From HGM13233 sp900762805 (GTDB lineage Bacteria > Bacillota > Clostridia > Oscillospirales > Ruminococcaceae): DNA of 38,737 bases. The position numbers and the translations under genes are program-made. The stretch is from NCBI GenBank assembly GCA_937993755.1, contig CALKMA010000001.1, positions 1 through 38,737 on the forward strand. Direction: 5' to 3'. Shown piece by piece: positions 7,989-19,822 of this stretch (positions are counted from its first letter, which is position 1; each line of letters begins with the position of its first letter). Below the pieces are notes generated by a model that worked only from the letters and a program-made list of their open reading frames with translations, searched no databases and was not told the DNA's origin.

Positions 7989-8827
7989 CAACGGTGTGGA
8001 ATCTTCTCAAGGGGATATTTGCATCCATCCAGCTTGTTGATGTGCTGGATATCCTGATTCTGACCTATCTTATCTATCAGCTTATCCTGCTGGCGCAGAG
8101 AACACGCGCCGTGCAGCTTATCCGCGGCATCATCGTGCTGCTGGTCTGCTACACCGTGGCGCAGTATTTCGGCTTTAAGACGCTCAATTTTGTTTTCAGC
8201 AATGTGCTGCAATTCGGAATCATCGCGGCCATTGTGGTGTTTCAGCCGGAGCTGCGGCGGATGCTGGAAAACGTCGGTCGGAAGACGGGCACGCTGCCGT
8301 TTTTCGGCCAGCACAGAACCGGCGAGGAGAGCGCCGCCATGTGGTCGGAGGCCATCAATGACATCTGCGCCAGCGTAGAGGCCATGTCGATGGATAAAAC
8401 GGGCGCGCTCATCGCCATCGAGCTGAAAACGGGTCTGTCCGAGATCGCGGCGACCGGCACTACCGTCGATGCCCGCCTGTCAAGCGAGCTGCTTGAAACG
8501 ATTTTCTATGAGGGCTGCCCGCTGCACGACGGCGCCGTCATTGTGAGGGACGGGCGCGTCTATGCGGCCGGCTGCTATCTGCCGCTTTCCGCCAACACCG
8601 AGATAGCCCGCGAGCTCGGCACCCGCCACCGCGCGGCGCTCGGCCTTTCGGAGAATTCCGACGCCGTTGTCATCGTCGTGTCGGAGGAGACCGGCGTTAT
8701 TTCGGTGGCGCAGAACGGCATCCTCGTCCGGCGGCTCGACCGCATCTCACTTATGCGTATCCTGAAGCGGGAGCTGATCCCGGAACCCAAGAAAAGGGGG
8801 CAGAGCAGTGAAGAACAAGACAACTGA
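7985..8827 (+). CDS. cdaA: Diadenylate cyclase CdaA
   Basis: Makes cyclic di-AMP from two ATP at the membrane; c-di-AMP controls potassium and osmolyte transport and wall homeostasis. 280 residues: three predicted membrane helices (about 20-37, 46-62, 74-90), then the DAC domain with the two catalytic motifs DGA (182-184, in PLHDGAVIV) and RHR (214-216, in GTRHRAALG). The arrangement matches CdaA (not DisA or CdaS). The start overlaps ispDF by four bases (ATGA). cdaR follows with a 20-base overlap, as in most Firmicutes, but glmM, the usual third gene, is missing here and recJ takes its place. Confidence 0.97.
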   Translation: MTTVWNLLKGIFASIQLVDVLDILILTYLIYQLILLAQRTRAVQLIRGIIVLLVCYTVAQYFGFKTLNFVFSNVLQFGIIAAIVVFQPELRRMLENVGRKTGTLPFFGQHRTGEESAAMWSEAINDICASVEAMSMDKTGALIAIELKTGLSEIAATGTTVDARLSSELLETIFYEGCPLHDGAVIVRDGRVYAAGCYLPLSANTEIARELGTRHRAALGLSENSDAVVIVVSEETGVISVAQNGILVRRLDRISLMRILKRELIPEPKKRGQSSEEQDN

Positions 8828-10082
8828 CGAAAAGGGCAAGGGGATATTTTCCAACCGCATCGTATTGCTGCTGCTTTCGTTTCTGCTGGCCGTCGCCTGC
8901 TGGATCGCCGTGGTTGCAACGGTTAGCACCGAGCAGACGACCACCATCTATAATGTACCCATCACGGTGCCTACGAGCGCCTCTTACCACAGCTACGGCG
9001 TAGAGATCGTCGGGCGCGCGCTCGATGATATCACGGTCGATATCACGGTCAAGGGCGACCGCTCGATTATTTCGTCGCTGCGGCGCGATTCGTTTACCAT
9101 CACGCCCATCTTTACCGCTGTGACCGAGCCGGGCACCTATGAGCTGCCGCTGCAGATCGTGCAGGCCAACCGGCTTCTGACCTTTGAGATCACTCACGTT
9201 TCGCTTTCGAGCGTCAAGCTTACCTTTGCCGAGGTGGCTGAGCAGGAGTTCCCCATCACCGTTTCAACCGAGAATATTTCGCCGGCTGACGGCTATCTGG
9301 TTGCCGCGCCGGTGCTGACTTCATCCAATATCACCATTTCCGGCCCTCGTACCGAGCTGGTCAATATCAGCCGGGTGGTGGCTGAGCTCAAGACGGTTAC
9401 CACCGATGCTACGGCGACCATCACCGAAAACTGCGCCCTCCAGCTCTATGACGCCAACGACCGGAAGCTCGACAGCTCCAATTTCACGATGAGTCTGCGT
9501 TCGGTCGATGTCACGGTGCCTGTCTATAAGCTCGGTATCATCAAGCTGGGCATCAGCTTTACCAATGTGCCGGAGGGCTTCGATATCAGCACGCTGCATT
9601 ATCAGCAGTCGGTCAGTGAGCTGCGCGTCGCCGCCAGCCCCTCGGTGCTGGATGCCGCTACGATGCGCACCGTCGGCTATATCGACCTGTCATCGGTTGA
9701 TCTTGACAAGACCTATCAGTTCGATGTTCAGCTGCCCAGCGGTATGCTCAATGTTGACGGCATTACCGCCGTGACCGTCCGCTTTGAGACGGATGCTTTG
9801 TCAACCAAAAAAATCAATATCGCCAGCTTCCACATTCAGGGCGGCGCGGAGGAGCTGGATTATCAGATCGAGACGCCCTCGCTGAACGGCGTCGCTATCA
9901 TAGCCGACAAGGCGACCATCGACACCGTCTCCGGCGGCTCGGCGACCGCCGTTATCGATGCCACCGAAATAGCCGCCGAGCCGGGCACCTACAATGTGCC
10001 GGTCAGCATCATTATTCCGGGGCACCCGTCGGCGTGGGCTGTCGGAAGCTATACCGTCACGGTCAAGGTCAGCCGGAAATAA
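8808..10082 (+). CDS. cdaR: YbbR-domain regulator CdaR
   Basis: 424 residues: one N-terminal transmembrane helix (about 17-37) and an extracellular region made of YbbR repeats (beta-rich segments such as TYELPLQIVQ, TYQFDVQLPSG and TYNVPVSIIIPG). CdaR binds CdaA and adjusts its cyclase activity; that role is taken from the family, and partnership is supported here by the 20-base gene overlap. The start is GTG 8808, preceded by a GGGGG stretch six to seven bases upstream. An ATG start would cost conserved N-terminal residues. recJ begins 17 bases after the stop. Confidence 0.93.
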   Translation: MKNKTTDEKGKGIFSNRIVLLLLSFLLAVACWIAVVATVSTEQTTTIYNVPITVPTSASYHSYGVEIVGRALDDITVDITVKGDRSIISSLRRDSFTITPIFTAVTEPGTYELPLQIVQANRLLTFEITHVSLSSVKLTFAEVAEQEFPITVSTENISPADGYLVAAPVLTSSNITISGPRTELVNISRVVAELKTVTTDATATITENCALQLYDANDRKLDSSNFTMSLRSVDVTVPVYKLGIIKLGISFTNVPEGFDISTLHYQQSVSELRVAASPSVLDAATMRTVGYIDLSSVDLDKTYQFDVQLPSGMLNVDGITAVTVRFETDALSTKKINIASFHIQGGAEELDYQIETPSLNGVAIIADKATIDTVSGGSATAVIDATEIAAEPGTYNVPVSIIIPGHPSAWAVGSYTVTVKVSRK

Positions 10083-10099
10083 GAACGCAAAGGGAATAT

Positions 10100-12105
10100 A
10101 TGTCTTTTCACGAATGGAAACTGAATGAAGCCAACGGGGCGGCGGCCGGGGAGCTGGCTGCTCAGTGCGGCATCGGGCTGCTGACGGCGCGGGTGCTGGC
10201 CTCGCGCGGCTATACCGACCCCGCTCTTGTCCGCGGGCTGATATTCTGCGAGGCTCCCATGGAATCGCCCTTTGATATTCTGGACATGGACAAGGCCGCC
10301 GCGCGTATACGGGCTGCCGTCAGCGACGGTCAGCGCATCGGCATCTTTGGCGACTATGACGTCGATGGTGTGACGGCCACGGCGCTGCTCTACAGCTATC
10401 TGACCTCGGTCGCCGAGAGTGAGGTCATCTTCCGTCTGCCGGATCGCCGGCGTGAGGGCTATGGTCTCAGCCGCACGGCCATTGATGAGCTGGCCGAGCG
10501 TTCGGTGCAGCTCATCATCACGGTTGACAACGGTATTACCGCCATCGACGAGGTCGATTATGCCAACAGTCTGGGCATCGATGTCATTGTCTGCGACCAT
10601 CACCGAGGCGGGGCTGAGGTGCCGCGCGCTGTTGCCGTCGTCGATCCCAACCGCGAGGGATGTCCCAGCAAATTCAAGGAGCTGGCCGGCGTCGGCGTGG
10701 CTCTCAAGCTGTGCGCCGCCGTAGAGGCTTGTCCGCCTGAGCAGATTTTGGATTATTTCGGTTATCTGGCGGCGCTGGGGACAGTGGCCGACGTCATGCC
10801 GCTCGTTTCAGAAAATCGTCAGATCGTGCAGACCGGTCTGGATCAGCTGCGGCAGGGGGCCAACCCCGGCCTTTCGGCGCTGCTTGAGCTGGCCTCCATC
10901 AAGGAGGAGGAGCTCACGGCGCGGTCGATCGCCTTCGGCATTGCCCCACGCCTCAACGCCGCCGGCCGCATCGAATCGGCCGGCGACAGTCTCATGCTGC
11001 TGCTCGATGAGGAGAACTGCGAGGAGTATGCGCAGAAGATCGACGGCTACAACCGCACCCGCCGCGCGCTGGAGGAGGAGGCCGAGCAGCGCATCCAGTC
11101 GCTCTTTCTGGCTGACCCGTCGCTGCTGGCCAAGCCCGTCATCGTGGTGGGCGACACCGGCCTTGCCGGCGGCATCATCGGCATCGTTGCCTCGCGCCTT
11201 GTTGACCGCTACGGCAAGCCGGCCATCGTCTATACCGACGACGGCACGCTGCTGAAGGGCTCCTGCCGCAGTGTCGATGGCTTTTCCATCTATGACGCGC
11301 TTGCCTACGCCGGCGATTGTCTGGAACGGTTTGGCGGCCACACCATGGCAGCCGGGCTGTCGCTCCGGCGCGGCAATCTTTCTGCCTTTGTCGGCAAGCT
11401 GACCGAATATTGCCGTATGCATCCCGTGCCGCATGGTGTACTTGAGATCGACTGCGCCGTGCAGGCATCCGATCTGACACTCGAACAGGTCGGCCGGCTT
11501 TCGGAGCTGGAGCCTTTCGGACGCTGCAACGAGCAGCCTGTCTTTGCGCTGTACGGTGTCGTTCTCAGCGCCATTCAGGCGCTGGCCGAAAAGTATGTCG
11601 CCTATCAGGTCAAGGCCGGCGAGCAGACGCTGCGCTTTGCCGACTTTTCCCTGTCGGTCGCCGACTGCCCCTATCGGGAGGGAGATACCGTGGATATCGC
11701 CTTTACCGCCGGCATCAACCGGTCGGGCGGGCGGGAATTCCTGTCGCTTCGCGTCGTTGAGATGCGGGCGCATGATTTCAAAAACAGCGAGCTTGCCACG
11801 GCTGATATCTTTGAGCGGCTTGATGTCGATGCCCCGTGGCAGGCCGAAAACAGCGCCATCGCCATCACCCGTGCCGATGTGGCCGCCGTTTACACCGCGC
11901 TGCGGGCCGGGCGCTATAACGAGCGCGACCTTTCACCGCTTGTCGTCAAGTGCCGGCTGCCGGCCGGAAAGGTGCTGGCCGCCTGCCGCACACTCAAGGA
12001 GCTGGGGCTTGTCTATGCTGGCTCGCTTCGTCCTAAGAAGACCGCGGCTAAACGTGACCTTGCCGATTCGGCTACATTCTTTTATCTCAATCGCGGAGGC
12101 AACTG

Positions 12106-12106
<1 letters not shown>
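10100..12106 (+). CDS. recJ: Single-stranded-DNA exonuclease RecJ
   Basis: 5'-3' exonuclease of recombination and mismatch repair, DHH phosphoesterase superfamily. 668 residues from ATG 10100 (MSFHEWKLNE). The frame is open upstream but that part overlaps cdaR, and AAAGGG lies before 10100. Motifs: FGDYDVDGVTAT (DYDVDG 85-90), TVDNGI (141-146), CDHH (165-168), GTVADVMP (227-234), NAAGRI (286-291), and the DHHA1 motif GGHTMAAG (412-419). An OB-like region follows, and a C-terminal segment (about 600-660) looks like a small winged helix, as in the longer Clostridial RecJ. The stop shares one base with the relA start (TGATG). Confidence 0.95.
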
Positions 12107-14250
<2,144 letters not shown>

Positions 14251-14253
14251 CGC

Positions 14254-14703
14254 ATGAAGCTTGTCATTCAGCGCGTTTCCCGCGCTTCTGTTGCCTGCGG
14301 CGCGCATTTCAAGGCGATAGGCCGCGGGCTGCTGGTGCTTTTTGGAGCCGAAGAGGGTGACCGGACAGCCGACGCCGTGCTGCTGGCCAGAAAGACGGCC
14401 GGCCTGCGCATCTTTCCCGATGAGAACGGCAAAATGAACCTCTCGCTGGCCGATATCGGCGGCGAGGTGCTGGTGGTGCCCAATTTCTCACTGGCGGCCG
14501 ACTGTCGGAAGGGCAACCGCCCGTCCTTTATCAAGGCCGGGGATCCTGCCGCCGCTGCCGGCTATTTTGAAGAATACCTTCAGCTGCTGGCCGGGTATGG
14601 CCTGCCCGTCAAGGGCGGTGTGTTCGGCGGCGATATGCAGGTCGAGCTGGTCAACGACGGCCCTATCACCATTATTATGGACACGACGGAGTGGAAACAA
14701 TGA
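14254..14703 (+). CDS. dtd: D-aminoacyl-tRNA deacylase
   Basis: Frees tRNA wrongly charged with D-amino acids or glycine. 149 residues, full length for the family, with the N-terminus MKLVIQRVSRASV, the central ADCRKGNRPSF block, and the C-terminal NDGPITIIMDT (Gly-Pro motif) that forms the active site. The usual SQFTL motif reads PNFSL here, so the conserved Ser-Gln pair is replaced by Pro-Asn, a noteworthy but not decisive deviation. The relA-dtd order is standard for Firmicutes. The stop overlaps the next start by four bases. Confidence 0.94.
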   Translation: MKLVIQRVSRASVACGAHFKAIGRGLLVLFGAEEGDRTADAVLLARKTAGLRIFPDENGKMNLSLADIGGEVLVVPNFSLAADCRKGNRPSFIKAGDPAAAAGYFEEYLQLLAGYGLPVKGGVFGGDMQVELVNDGPITIIMDTTEWKQ

Positions 14704-15290
14704 AGCTGCATATTTTACCGGTCGGAACGGTCTTTTTCAGGACCAACTGCTGTCTGCTGGCCTTTGACGACAGCACGGTGATCGTTGACCCCGGCTTTGA
14801 GGGGCGCAGGGTCGCGGAGGCGGCCAGGGCGCTTGGCAAGCCGGTGGCAGCCGTGCTGCTGACCCACGGGCACAGCGACCATACCGGCGGTCTTCCCGCT
14901 GTTATGAAGGCGTTTGACTGTCCCGTCATGATCGGAGCGGACGACGCTTACCGCCTGCCCCAAAGGCCCGACCGCCTGCTGCAGGACGGCGACCGCCTTG
15001 TTTTCGGCGGTGAAACTGTCGAGGTGCTTTCGACCCCCGGCCACACCGAGGGGAGCGTCTGTTTTCTGATGCCCGGTCTTATGCTGTCGGGCGATACGCT
15101 GTTTTACCGGTCGGTCGGCCGCACTGACCTTTCGGGCGGCGACAGCGGGGCGCTGACGGCCTCGCTGCGGCGGCTGTGCGCCCTGCCCGAGGATTACCGC
15201 GTTATTCCCGGCCATGGCCGCGAGACAACACTGTCCGCCGAAAAGGCCGGCAACCCCTATCTGGCCGCGGACGGGGAAAGAAAGCTATGA
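14700..15290 (+). CDS. MBL-fold metallohydrolase, glyoxalase II-like
   Basis: 196 residues from ATG 14700, overlapping dtd by ATGA. Metal-binding motifs of the metallo-beta-lactamase fold: HGHSDH (56-61, THGHSDHTGG), PGHTEGSV, SGDTLFY and VIPGHG near the C-terminus. Size and motif spacing fit the short YcbL-type glyoxalase II branch, which hydrolyses thioesters; the true substrate is unknown. Its place between dtd and hemZ with overlaps on both sides shows co-translation. The same neighbourhood (relA, dtd, MBL protein, hemZ) recurs in Clostridia. Confidence 0.92.
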   Translation: MKLHILPVGTVFFRTNCCLLAFDDSTVIVDPGFEGRRVAEAARALGKPVAAVLLTHGHSDHTGGLPAVMKAFDCPVMIGADDAYRLPQRPDRLLQDGDRLVFGGETVEVLSTPGHTEGSVCFLMPGLMLSGDTLFYRSVGRTDLSGGDSGALTASLRRLCALPEDYRVIPGHGRETTLSAEKAGNPYLAADGERKL

Positions 15291-16765
15291 TCGTTTATAT
15301 TAGGGGGCACAGCTTCCGGTATGAGATGGAAAACATTGCCCGGCTTTTCACTGGCGAAGTGACCGTCTCGACCGAGCGTCCGGTGCCGGCGGGGGATTTT
15401 GCCTATCTGCGCGCCGCCTGCGCCGGCGGGCGGATGCGTCTGCTGTGCTATGTGTCGGTCGGAGGTGACCGCGGTCTGCTGCGCCGTACCGCCCCGATGG
15501 AGGATAGCCGCGCGCAGGAATATGAGCTGGCCGGTATGCTTTATGATCTGCTGAGCGCCCGCTTTGGCGTGAAGCCGCCGTGGGGTATCCTCACCGGCAT
15601 ACGTCCCGCCAAGTATGTATCGTCCCGCCGTGAGGCGCTGGGCAGCTGGGACGCCGTGCGAAGCGAGCTGACGGGACGCTGCCATGTCACCGGCGCGAAA
15701 ACCGAGCTGGCCATCGCAACCGCTATTCATTCGCAGGCTGTGCGCGCGCTTTCCCGTCCTGACAGCGTTTCGCTCTACATCTCCATCCCGTTTTGCCCGA
15801 CGCGGTGCAGCTATTGCTCCTTTGTTTCCAAGACGACCGAGCGCGACGGCGGCCGCCAGCTCGAAAGCTATGTCAACTGTCTGGTGCGGGAGATAGGGCA
15901 GGCGCTCGCCGTTATCAGGCGGCTTGGCCTGAGGCTGGAGACCGTTTATATCGGCGGCGGAACACCGACCGTCATGACGGCAGAGCAGCTGGCGCGTGTA
16001 CTGGAGGCCGTCAGCGCCGGGGCCGAGCTTGCCGGCGTGCGCGAGTTTACGGTCGAGGCCGGCCGGCCCGACACCATCGATCGCGAAAAGCTGCTGCTGT
16101 TGAAAAGGGCCGGCGTCAGCCGCATCTGCATCAATCCGCAGACCTTTTCCGATGAGGTGCTGCGCGCCATCGGCCGCCGCCACACGGCTGCCGATATCGA
16201 CCGCGTCTTTGCCGAGGCCCGTGCGCTGGGCTTCAGCAATATCAATATGGACCTTATCGTGGGGCTGCCCGGCGACACCGCCGAGGGCTTTCGCCGCTCG
16301 CTTGACCGCGTGTCCGAGCTTGCGCCGGAGGGCGTTACCGTCCATGCGCTGACCATCAAGCGTGCTTCGACACTGCGGGAGAAGGGCGGCTTTACGGCAT
16401 CGCCCGCCAGCGTCATGGTTGACGATGCTTACCGGACCCTCACGGAAAACGGCTATGTGCCGTATTATATGTATAGACAGAAGGGAACGGTTGACAACCT
16501 TGAAAATGTCGGCTATTCGCGCCCCGGCTATTTTGGGCTCTACAATGTTTTTATCATGGATGAGCTGCATACAATAATGGCATGCGGGGCCGGCGCCGTC
16601 ACCAAGCTGGTCGATCCGTTTACACACAGAATTTCGCGCATCTTCAATTATAAATATCCGGCCGAGTATATCGACGGGTTTGAGGAGATGCTGCGCCGCA
16701 AGAATGGAGTGGAGGATTTTTATGCCGGCTGTGTTTCTTCCCAAGCAGCTGATCGACAGCCGTGA
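15287..16765 (+). CDS. hemZ: Radical SAM coproporphyrinogen dehydrogenase HemZ
   Basis: 492 residues from ATG 15287, sharing ATGA with the preceding stop. An N-terminal domain of ~160 residues precedes the radical SAM core: cysteines 170, 174 and 177 (FCPTRCSYCSF) bind the 4Fe-4S cluster; GGGTPT and the EAGRPDTI segment bind SAM; a HemN-like C-terminal region follows (YYMYRQKGTVDNLENVGY). Family members are annotated as oxygen-independent coproporphyrinogen III dehydrogenases. HemZ in a strict anaerobe may have another porphyrin or haem-related role. No other haem gene is in the window. The 3' end overlaps the next gene by 44 bases. Confidence 0.9.
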   Translation: MIVYIRGHSFRYEMENIARLFTGEVTVSTERPVPAGDFAYLRAACAGGRMRLLCYVSVGGDRGLLRRTAPMEDSRAQEYELAGMLYDLLSARFGVKPPWGILTGIRPAKYVSSRREALGSWDAVRSELTGRCHVTGAKTELAIATAIHSQAVRALSRPDSVSLYISIPFCPTRCSYCSFVSKTTERDGGRQLESYVNCLVREIGQALAVIRRLGLRLETVYIGGGTPTVMTAEQLARVLEAVSAGAELAGVREFTVEAGRPDTIDREKLLLLKRAGVSRICINPQTFSDEVLRAIGRRHTAADIDRVFAEARALGFSNINMDLIVGLPGDTAEGFRRSLDRVSELAPEGVTVHALTIKRASTLREKGGFTASPASVMVDDAYRTLTENGYVPYYMYRQKGTVDNLENVGYSRPGYFGLYNVFIMDELHTIMACGAGAVTKLVDPFTHRISRIFNYKYPAEYIDGFEEMLRRKNGVEDFYAGCVSSQAADRQP

Positions 16766-17648
16766 GCTTTCGGCCGGGATGCGGGCCGACCCGCAGGCCG
16801 TCATCGAGACGGCCGAGGAGCGTTACCGCCGTGATATAGAGGCGCTGGCCCGGTCGCTGGCTGACAGCGGCTGCTCAGTCGCCATGCTCAGCGGCCCGTC
16901 CGCCAGCGGCAAAACCACCTCGGCTCATAAGCTGGCCGAGACGCTTGGGCGGCTCGGCCGCCCGACCGAGGTCGTTTCGCTCGACGATTTCTTTTTGAAC
17001 ATCGCGCAGTATCCGCTCGATGAGAATGGCGAAAAGGACTATGAAAGCCCCTATGCGCTCGATCTGGCGGAGTTTTCGCGCTGCATGGAGCAGCTGCTGC
17101 GCGAGCGGCAGGCACTCTTTCCGCTGTTCGATTTCACTACACAGTCGCGCCGTGCCGAACGGCGGCCGGTGTCGCTGTCTGACAGCGGTATGCTGTTGAT
17201 CGAGGGCATTCACGCGCTCAACCCGCTGCTGTTCGGCGGCAGTATGCCGGCGGCTGTCACGCGCGTCTATATCGGTCTGCGGAACGAATACCGGCTGCCG
17301 GAGGGGCTGCTCACCACCCGCGAGATCCGCATCGTGCGCCGTCTCATCCGCGACGACCGTTTCCGCGCCTACCCGCCCGACCGGACGCTTGCCGTGTGGG
17401 ACGGTATCGTCCGCGGCGAGGAACGCTGGATCAAGCCCTTCAAGACGCAGGCGGATCTGCTGCTCAACGCCTCCTTCGCCTATGAGCCGTGTCTCTATCG
17501 GCGCATCATCGAGAGCTTCGCCGACGGGCAGCCGGCGGGCGTCTACCGTGATACATTGAACGATTTGGCGCGAAAGCTGGCCTGCTTTGAGCCGGCCGAT
17601 GAGGCTTTGGTGCCGCCCGACGCCACGATACGAGAATTTATTGGCTGA
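16722..17648 (+). CDS. P-loop nucleoside kinase, uridine-kinase-like
   Basis: 308 residues. Walker A GPSASGKTT at 58-66, SLDDFF (Walker-B-like Asp pair typical of uridine kinase/phosphoribulokinase), a substrate-region arginine stretch (TQSRRAERRP) and LLIEGIHALNP. Clostridial relatives often carry an extra N-terminal TGS-like half (~550 residues); this one is the kinase part only. The start at ATG 16722 is supported by GTGGAGG upstream, inside hemZ, giving a 44-base overlap. Substrate is not determined. The gene ends the long operon; a fresh promoter follows at once. Confidence 0.87.
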   Translation: MPAVFLPKQLIDSRELSAGMRADPQAVIETAEERYRRDIEALARSLADSGCSVAMLSGPSASGKTTSAHKLAETLGRLGRPTEVVSLDDFFLNIAQYPLDENGEKDYESPYALDLAEFSRCMEQLLRERQALFPLFDFTTQSRRAERRPVSLSDSGMLLIEGIHALNPLLFGGSMPAAVTRVYIGLRNEYRLPEGLLTTREIRIVRRLIRDDRFRAYPPDRTLAVWDGIVRGEERWIKPFKTQADLLLNASFAYEPCLYRRIIESFADGQPAGVYRDTLNDLARKLACFEPADEALVPPDATIREFIG

Positions 17649-17653
17649 ATTGA

Positions 17654-17682
17654 TTGAGTTCTTGTGTAAAACACGCTATAAT
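17654..17682 (+). promoter_or_regulatory. Sigma-A type promoter for the zinc-ribbon/flippase unit
   Basis: TTGAGT (17654-17659), 17-bp spacer, perfect TATAAT (17677-17682). It starts six bases after the kinase stop. Confidence 0.75.
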
Positions 17683-17713
17683 ATGTTCGATAACTATTTG
17701 GAGGATAACCACC

Positions 17714-18079
17714 ATGGATATGAATCAGGCATGGAACAGCTTTGCTGACGGCGTCACCAAAGCCGCCAGGACGGTCAGCAATGTGGCCGTCGATGTTTAC
17801 GGGCAGGGCAAAAAATACGTCAAAAAGGCCAACCTCAAGCGCCGGCTGCACGACAAGCTCGCCGATCTGGGAGAGCTGGTTCAGGCAGCCCATGAGGGGC
17901 GCGCTCTCGATGAGACGCGCAAGCAGGCGCTCCACGCCGAGATCGCCGAGTTGAAGGAGGCTATCCGTGCGGCCAATGCATCCGATGAGCCGGCGGTTGC
18001 CGTCATGACCTGTGAAAAGTGCGGCGCGCCGCAGCCCAGCAACGCGACCTACTGTTCTTCCTGCGGAGCCAAGCTGTAA
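17714..18079 (+). CDS. Small coiled-coil protein with C-terminal zinc ribbon
   Basis: 121 residues from ATG 17714, after a GGAGG site. Residues ~40-90 are a charged helix, probably coiled coil (KRRLHDKLADLGELVQ...). The tail carries CEKC (Cys 100 and 103) and CSSCGAKL (Cys 114 and 117), a one-domain zinc ribbon of the type found at either end of many small Firmicute proteins. No enzyme motif. Function is unknown; a structural or protein-binding role is likely. It is transcribed from its own promoter and followed after six bases by the flippase gene. Confidence 0.85.
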   Translation: MDMNQAWNSFADGVTKAARTVSNVAVDVYGQGKKYVKKANLKRRLHDKLADLGELVQAAHEGRALDETRKQALHAEIAELKEAIRAANASDEPAVAVMTCEKCGAPQPSNATYCSSCGAKL

Positions 18080-18085
18080 AACGAT

Positions 18086-19822
18086 ATGTCAAAGCAAACG
18101 AAGCAGACCCTTATCGGTGGGGCACTCATCCTGACGCTGGCCACACTGATCACCAAGCTGGTGGGCTGGGTCTATAATCTTTTTGTCGCCGATCTGTGGC
18201 TGCATGGCGACGGCATGGGCTATTACAATGTCGCCTACAGCTTTTACAATCCCATCTCGATCCTGGCTATCGCGGGCTTTCCCGCGGCCATTGCCAAGAT
18301 CGTGTCGGGCTACAACGCCCAGCAGCGCTATGCGGATATCCGCGCCCTGAAAAAGGCGTCGAGCCGGCTGTTTCTGTTTATCGGCATTGCCGGTACGCTG
18401 GTGTTGGCACTGTTTTCTTTCCCATTTGCCAACTATGTGTTCAAAAATCCGCGTTCGGTCTACTGCATGCTGGCAATAGCGCCGTCTATCTTCTTCAGCT
18501 CGCTGGTCTCGGCCCGCCGCGGCTACGACCAGGGCTTCCGAAATATGAAGACGACAGCTGCCTCGCAGATCATCGAGGTGCTGGCCAAAACCGCCTTTGG
18601 GCTGGCCGCCTGCTATTTCTCGCTCAAATATCTGCGGGCGGAGTATGCCGCCTCCGGCACAGTGCTGGGCGAGGCTATAGCCGATGCGGGCGCCGCCTCT
18701 GCGCTTATCCTGGCCCTGGCTGCCGCCGCGACCATCTTCTCGGTCACGGTTTCGGTCGCCGTCAGCTACCTTTACTATGTTATCCGGTCGCGCCGGAGCG
18801 GCGAGGGCTTTACGGAGCAGCAGGTGCTTGAGAGTCCGCCGGCACAGAGCCAGAAATACTATATGAAGCTGATCCTCTCGATCGGCATCCCCATCGCTGT
18901 CAGTTCGCTTGTCAGCAGCATCACCGGCATGATCGATACCGCCATGCTGCAAAGCATAGTCGGCACGATGATGGAGGAGCAGCCCCAGGCGATCTACGAC
19001 GCCTACCACGGTCTGCTCGACGGCAAGCAGGCTGACCAGGTCGCCAACTTCCTGTACGGCTCCTACTCAGCCTATGCCTGTAAGATATACAATCTCATTC
19101 CCATGCTGACTTCTACGTTCAGCACCAGCGCCCTGCCGCTCGTGTCTGAAATGTGGGAGCTCAAGGATCATGAGGGCTTCCAGCGCAGCGCCACCTCGGC
19201 TTTCCGCATGGCCGCCGTCGTGTCGGCGCCCATCGGCTTTGGCTGTCTCGCTCTGGCCGGTCCTATCCTGTCGGTCGTGTTTTCATCGTCGCCGCTCGAA
19301 TGCGCCATTGCGACGATGCCGCTGCGCATCCTCGGCGGTATGGCCATCATCGACACGGCCTGCCTGCCCATGTTCTGCATCTTCAATGCAGCCGGGCGCG
19401 TCGATATTCCCGTAAAGCTGACCTGCAGCGGCGCGGTCCTCAAGGTCATCGTGACTTATCTCCTGCTGCGCATCCCATCCGTCAATATTCTGGCGGCCCC
19501 CATTGCCAACGTCATCTACTACGTCTATGTGCTGGTAGTCGGCGCGATCGTTGCCAGAAGGCTGCTGTCGTTCCGCTTCCCGTTCTGGAGCGCCATGGCC
19601 AAGCCGGCCATTGCCGGTGCCTTGTGCGGCGCTTTCGCACTGCTGGCTTATCATCTGCTGCCGAGCGGCCGTCTCTTCACGCTGTTGGCCATCGCTGTGG
19701 GCGGCATCGTCTACCTGCTGGCGCTGGTGGTGCTTCATGTGCTGCCGCGCGAGGATGTGGCATCAATGCCGGGCGGCCGGCGGCTGGAAAAGCTCTTTGA
19801 AAGGCTGGGCGCCTTCTCATGA
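18086..19822 (+). CDS. SpoVB/YabM-like polysaccharide or lipid II flippase (MOP superfamily)
   Basis: 578 residues with about 14 hydrophobic helices and the N-terminal pattern GGALILTLATLITKLVGWVY typical of MOP-superfamily exporters (MurJ/SpoVB/YtgP). Such proteins flip lipid-linked wall precursors across the membrane. SpoVB acts in spore cortex formation, while close relatives serve vegetative wall synthesis. Because mazG, hup and rqcP follow, this is the position of yabM in Bacillus (yabM-yabN-yabO), which favours the SpoVB/YabM branch. The ribosome site is weak. The stop overlaps the mazG start (ATGA). Confidence 0.88.
   Translation: MSKQTKQTLIGGALILTLATLITKLVGWVYNLFVADLWLHGDGMGYYNVAYSFYNPISILAIAGFPAAIAKIVSGYNAQQRYADIRALKKASSRLFLFIGIAGTLVLALFSFPFANYVFKNPRSVYCMLAIAPSIFFSSLVSARRGYDQGFRNMKTTAASQIIEVLAKTAFGLAACYFSLKYLRAEYAASGTVLGEAIADAGAASALILALAAAATIFSVTVSVAVSYLYYVIRSRRSGEGFTEQQVLESPPAQSQKYYMKLILSIGIPIAVSSLVSSITGMIDTAMLQSIVGTMMEEQPQAIYDAYHGLLDGKQADQVANFLYGSYSAYACKIYNLIPMLTSTFSTSALPLVSEMWELKDHEGFQRSATSAFRMAAVVSAPIGFGCLALAGPILSVVFSSSPLECAIATMPLRILGGMAIIDTACLPMFCIFNAAGRVDIPVKLTCSGAVLKVIVTYLLLRIPSVNILAAPIANVIYYVYVLVVGAIVARRLLSFRFPFWSAMAKPAIAGALCGAFALLAYHLLPSGRLFTLLAIAVGGIVYLLALVVLHVLPREDVASMPGGRRLEKLFERLGAFS

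Noticed and set aside
15257..16804. 515-codon frame antisense to hemZ (and similar antisense frames at 6714-7991, 10808-11773, 12082-13341)
   Set aside because: Mirror frames caused by GC-rich codon usage; the plus-strand genes have clear motifs, starts and overlaps.
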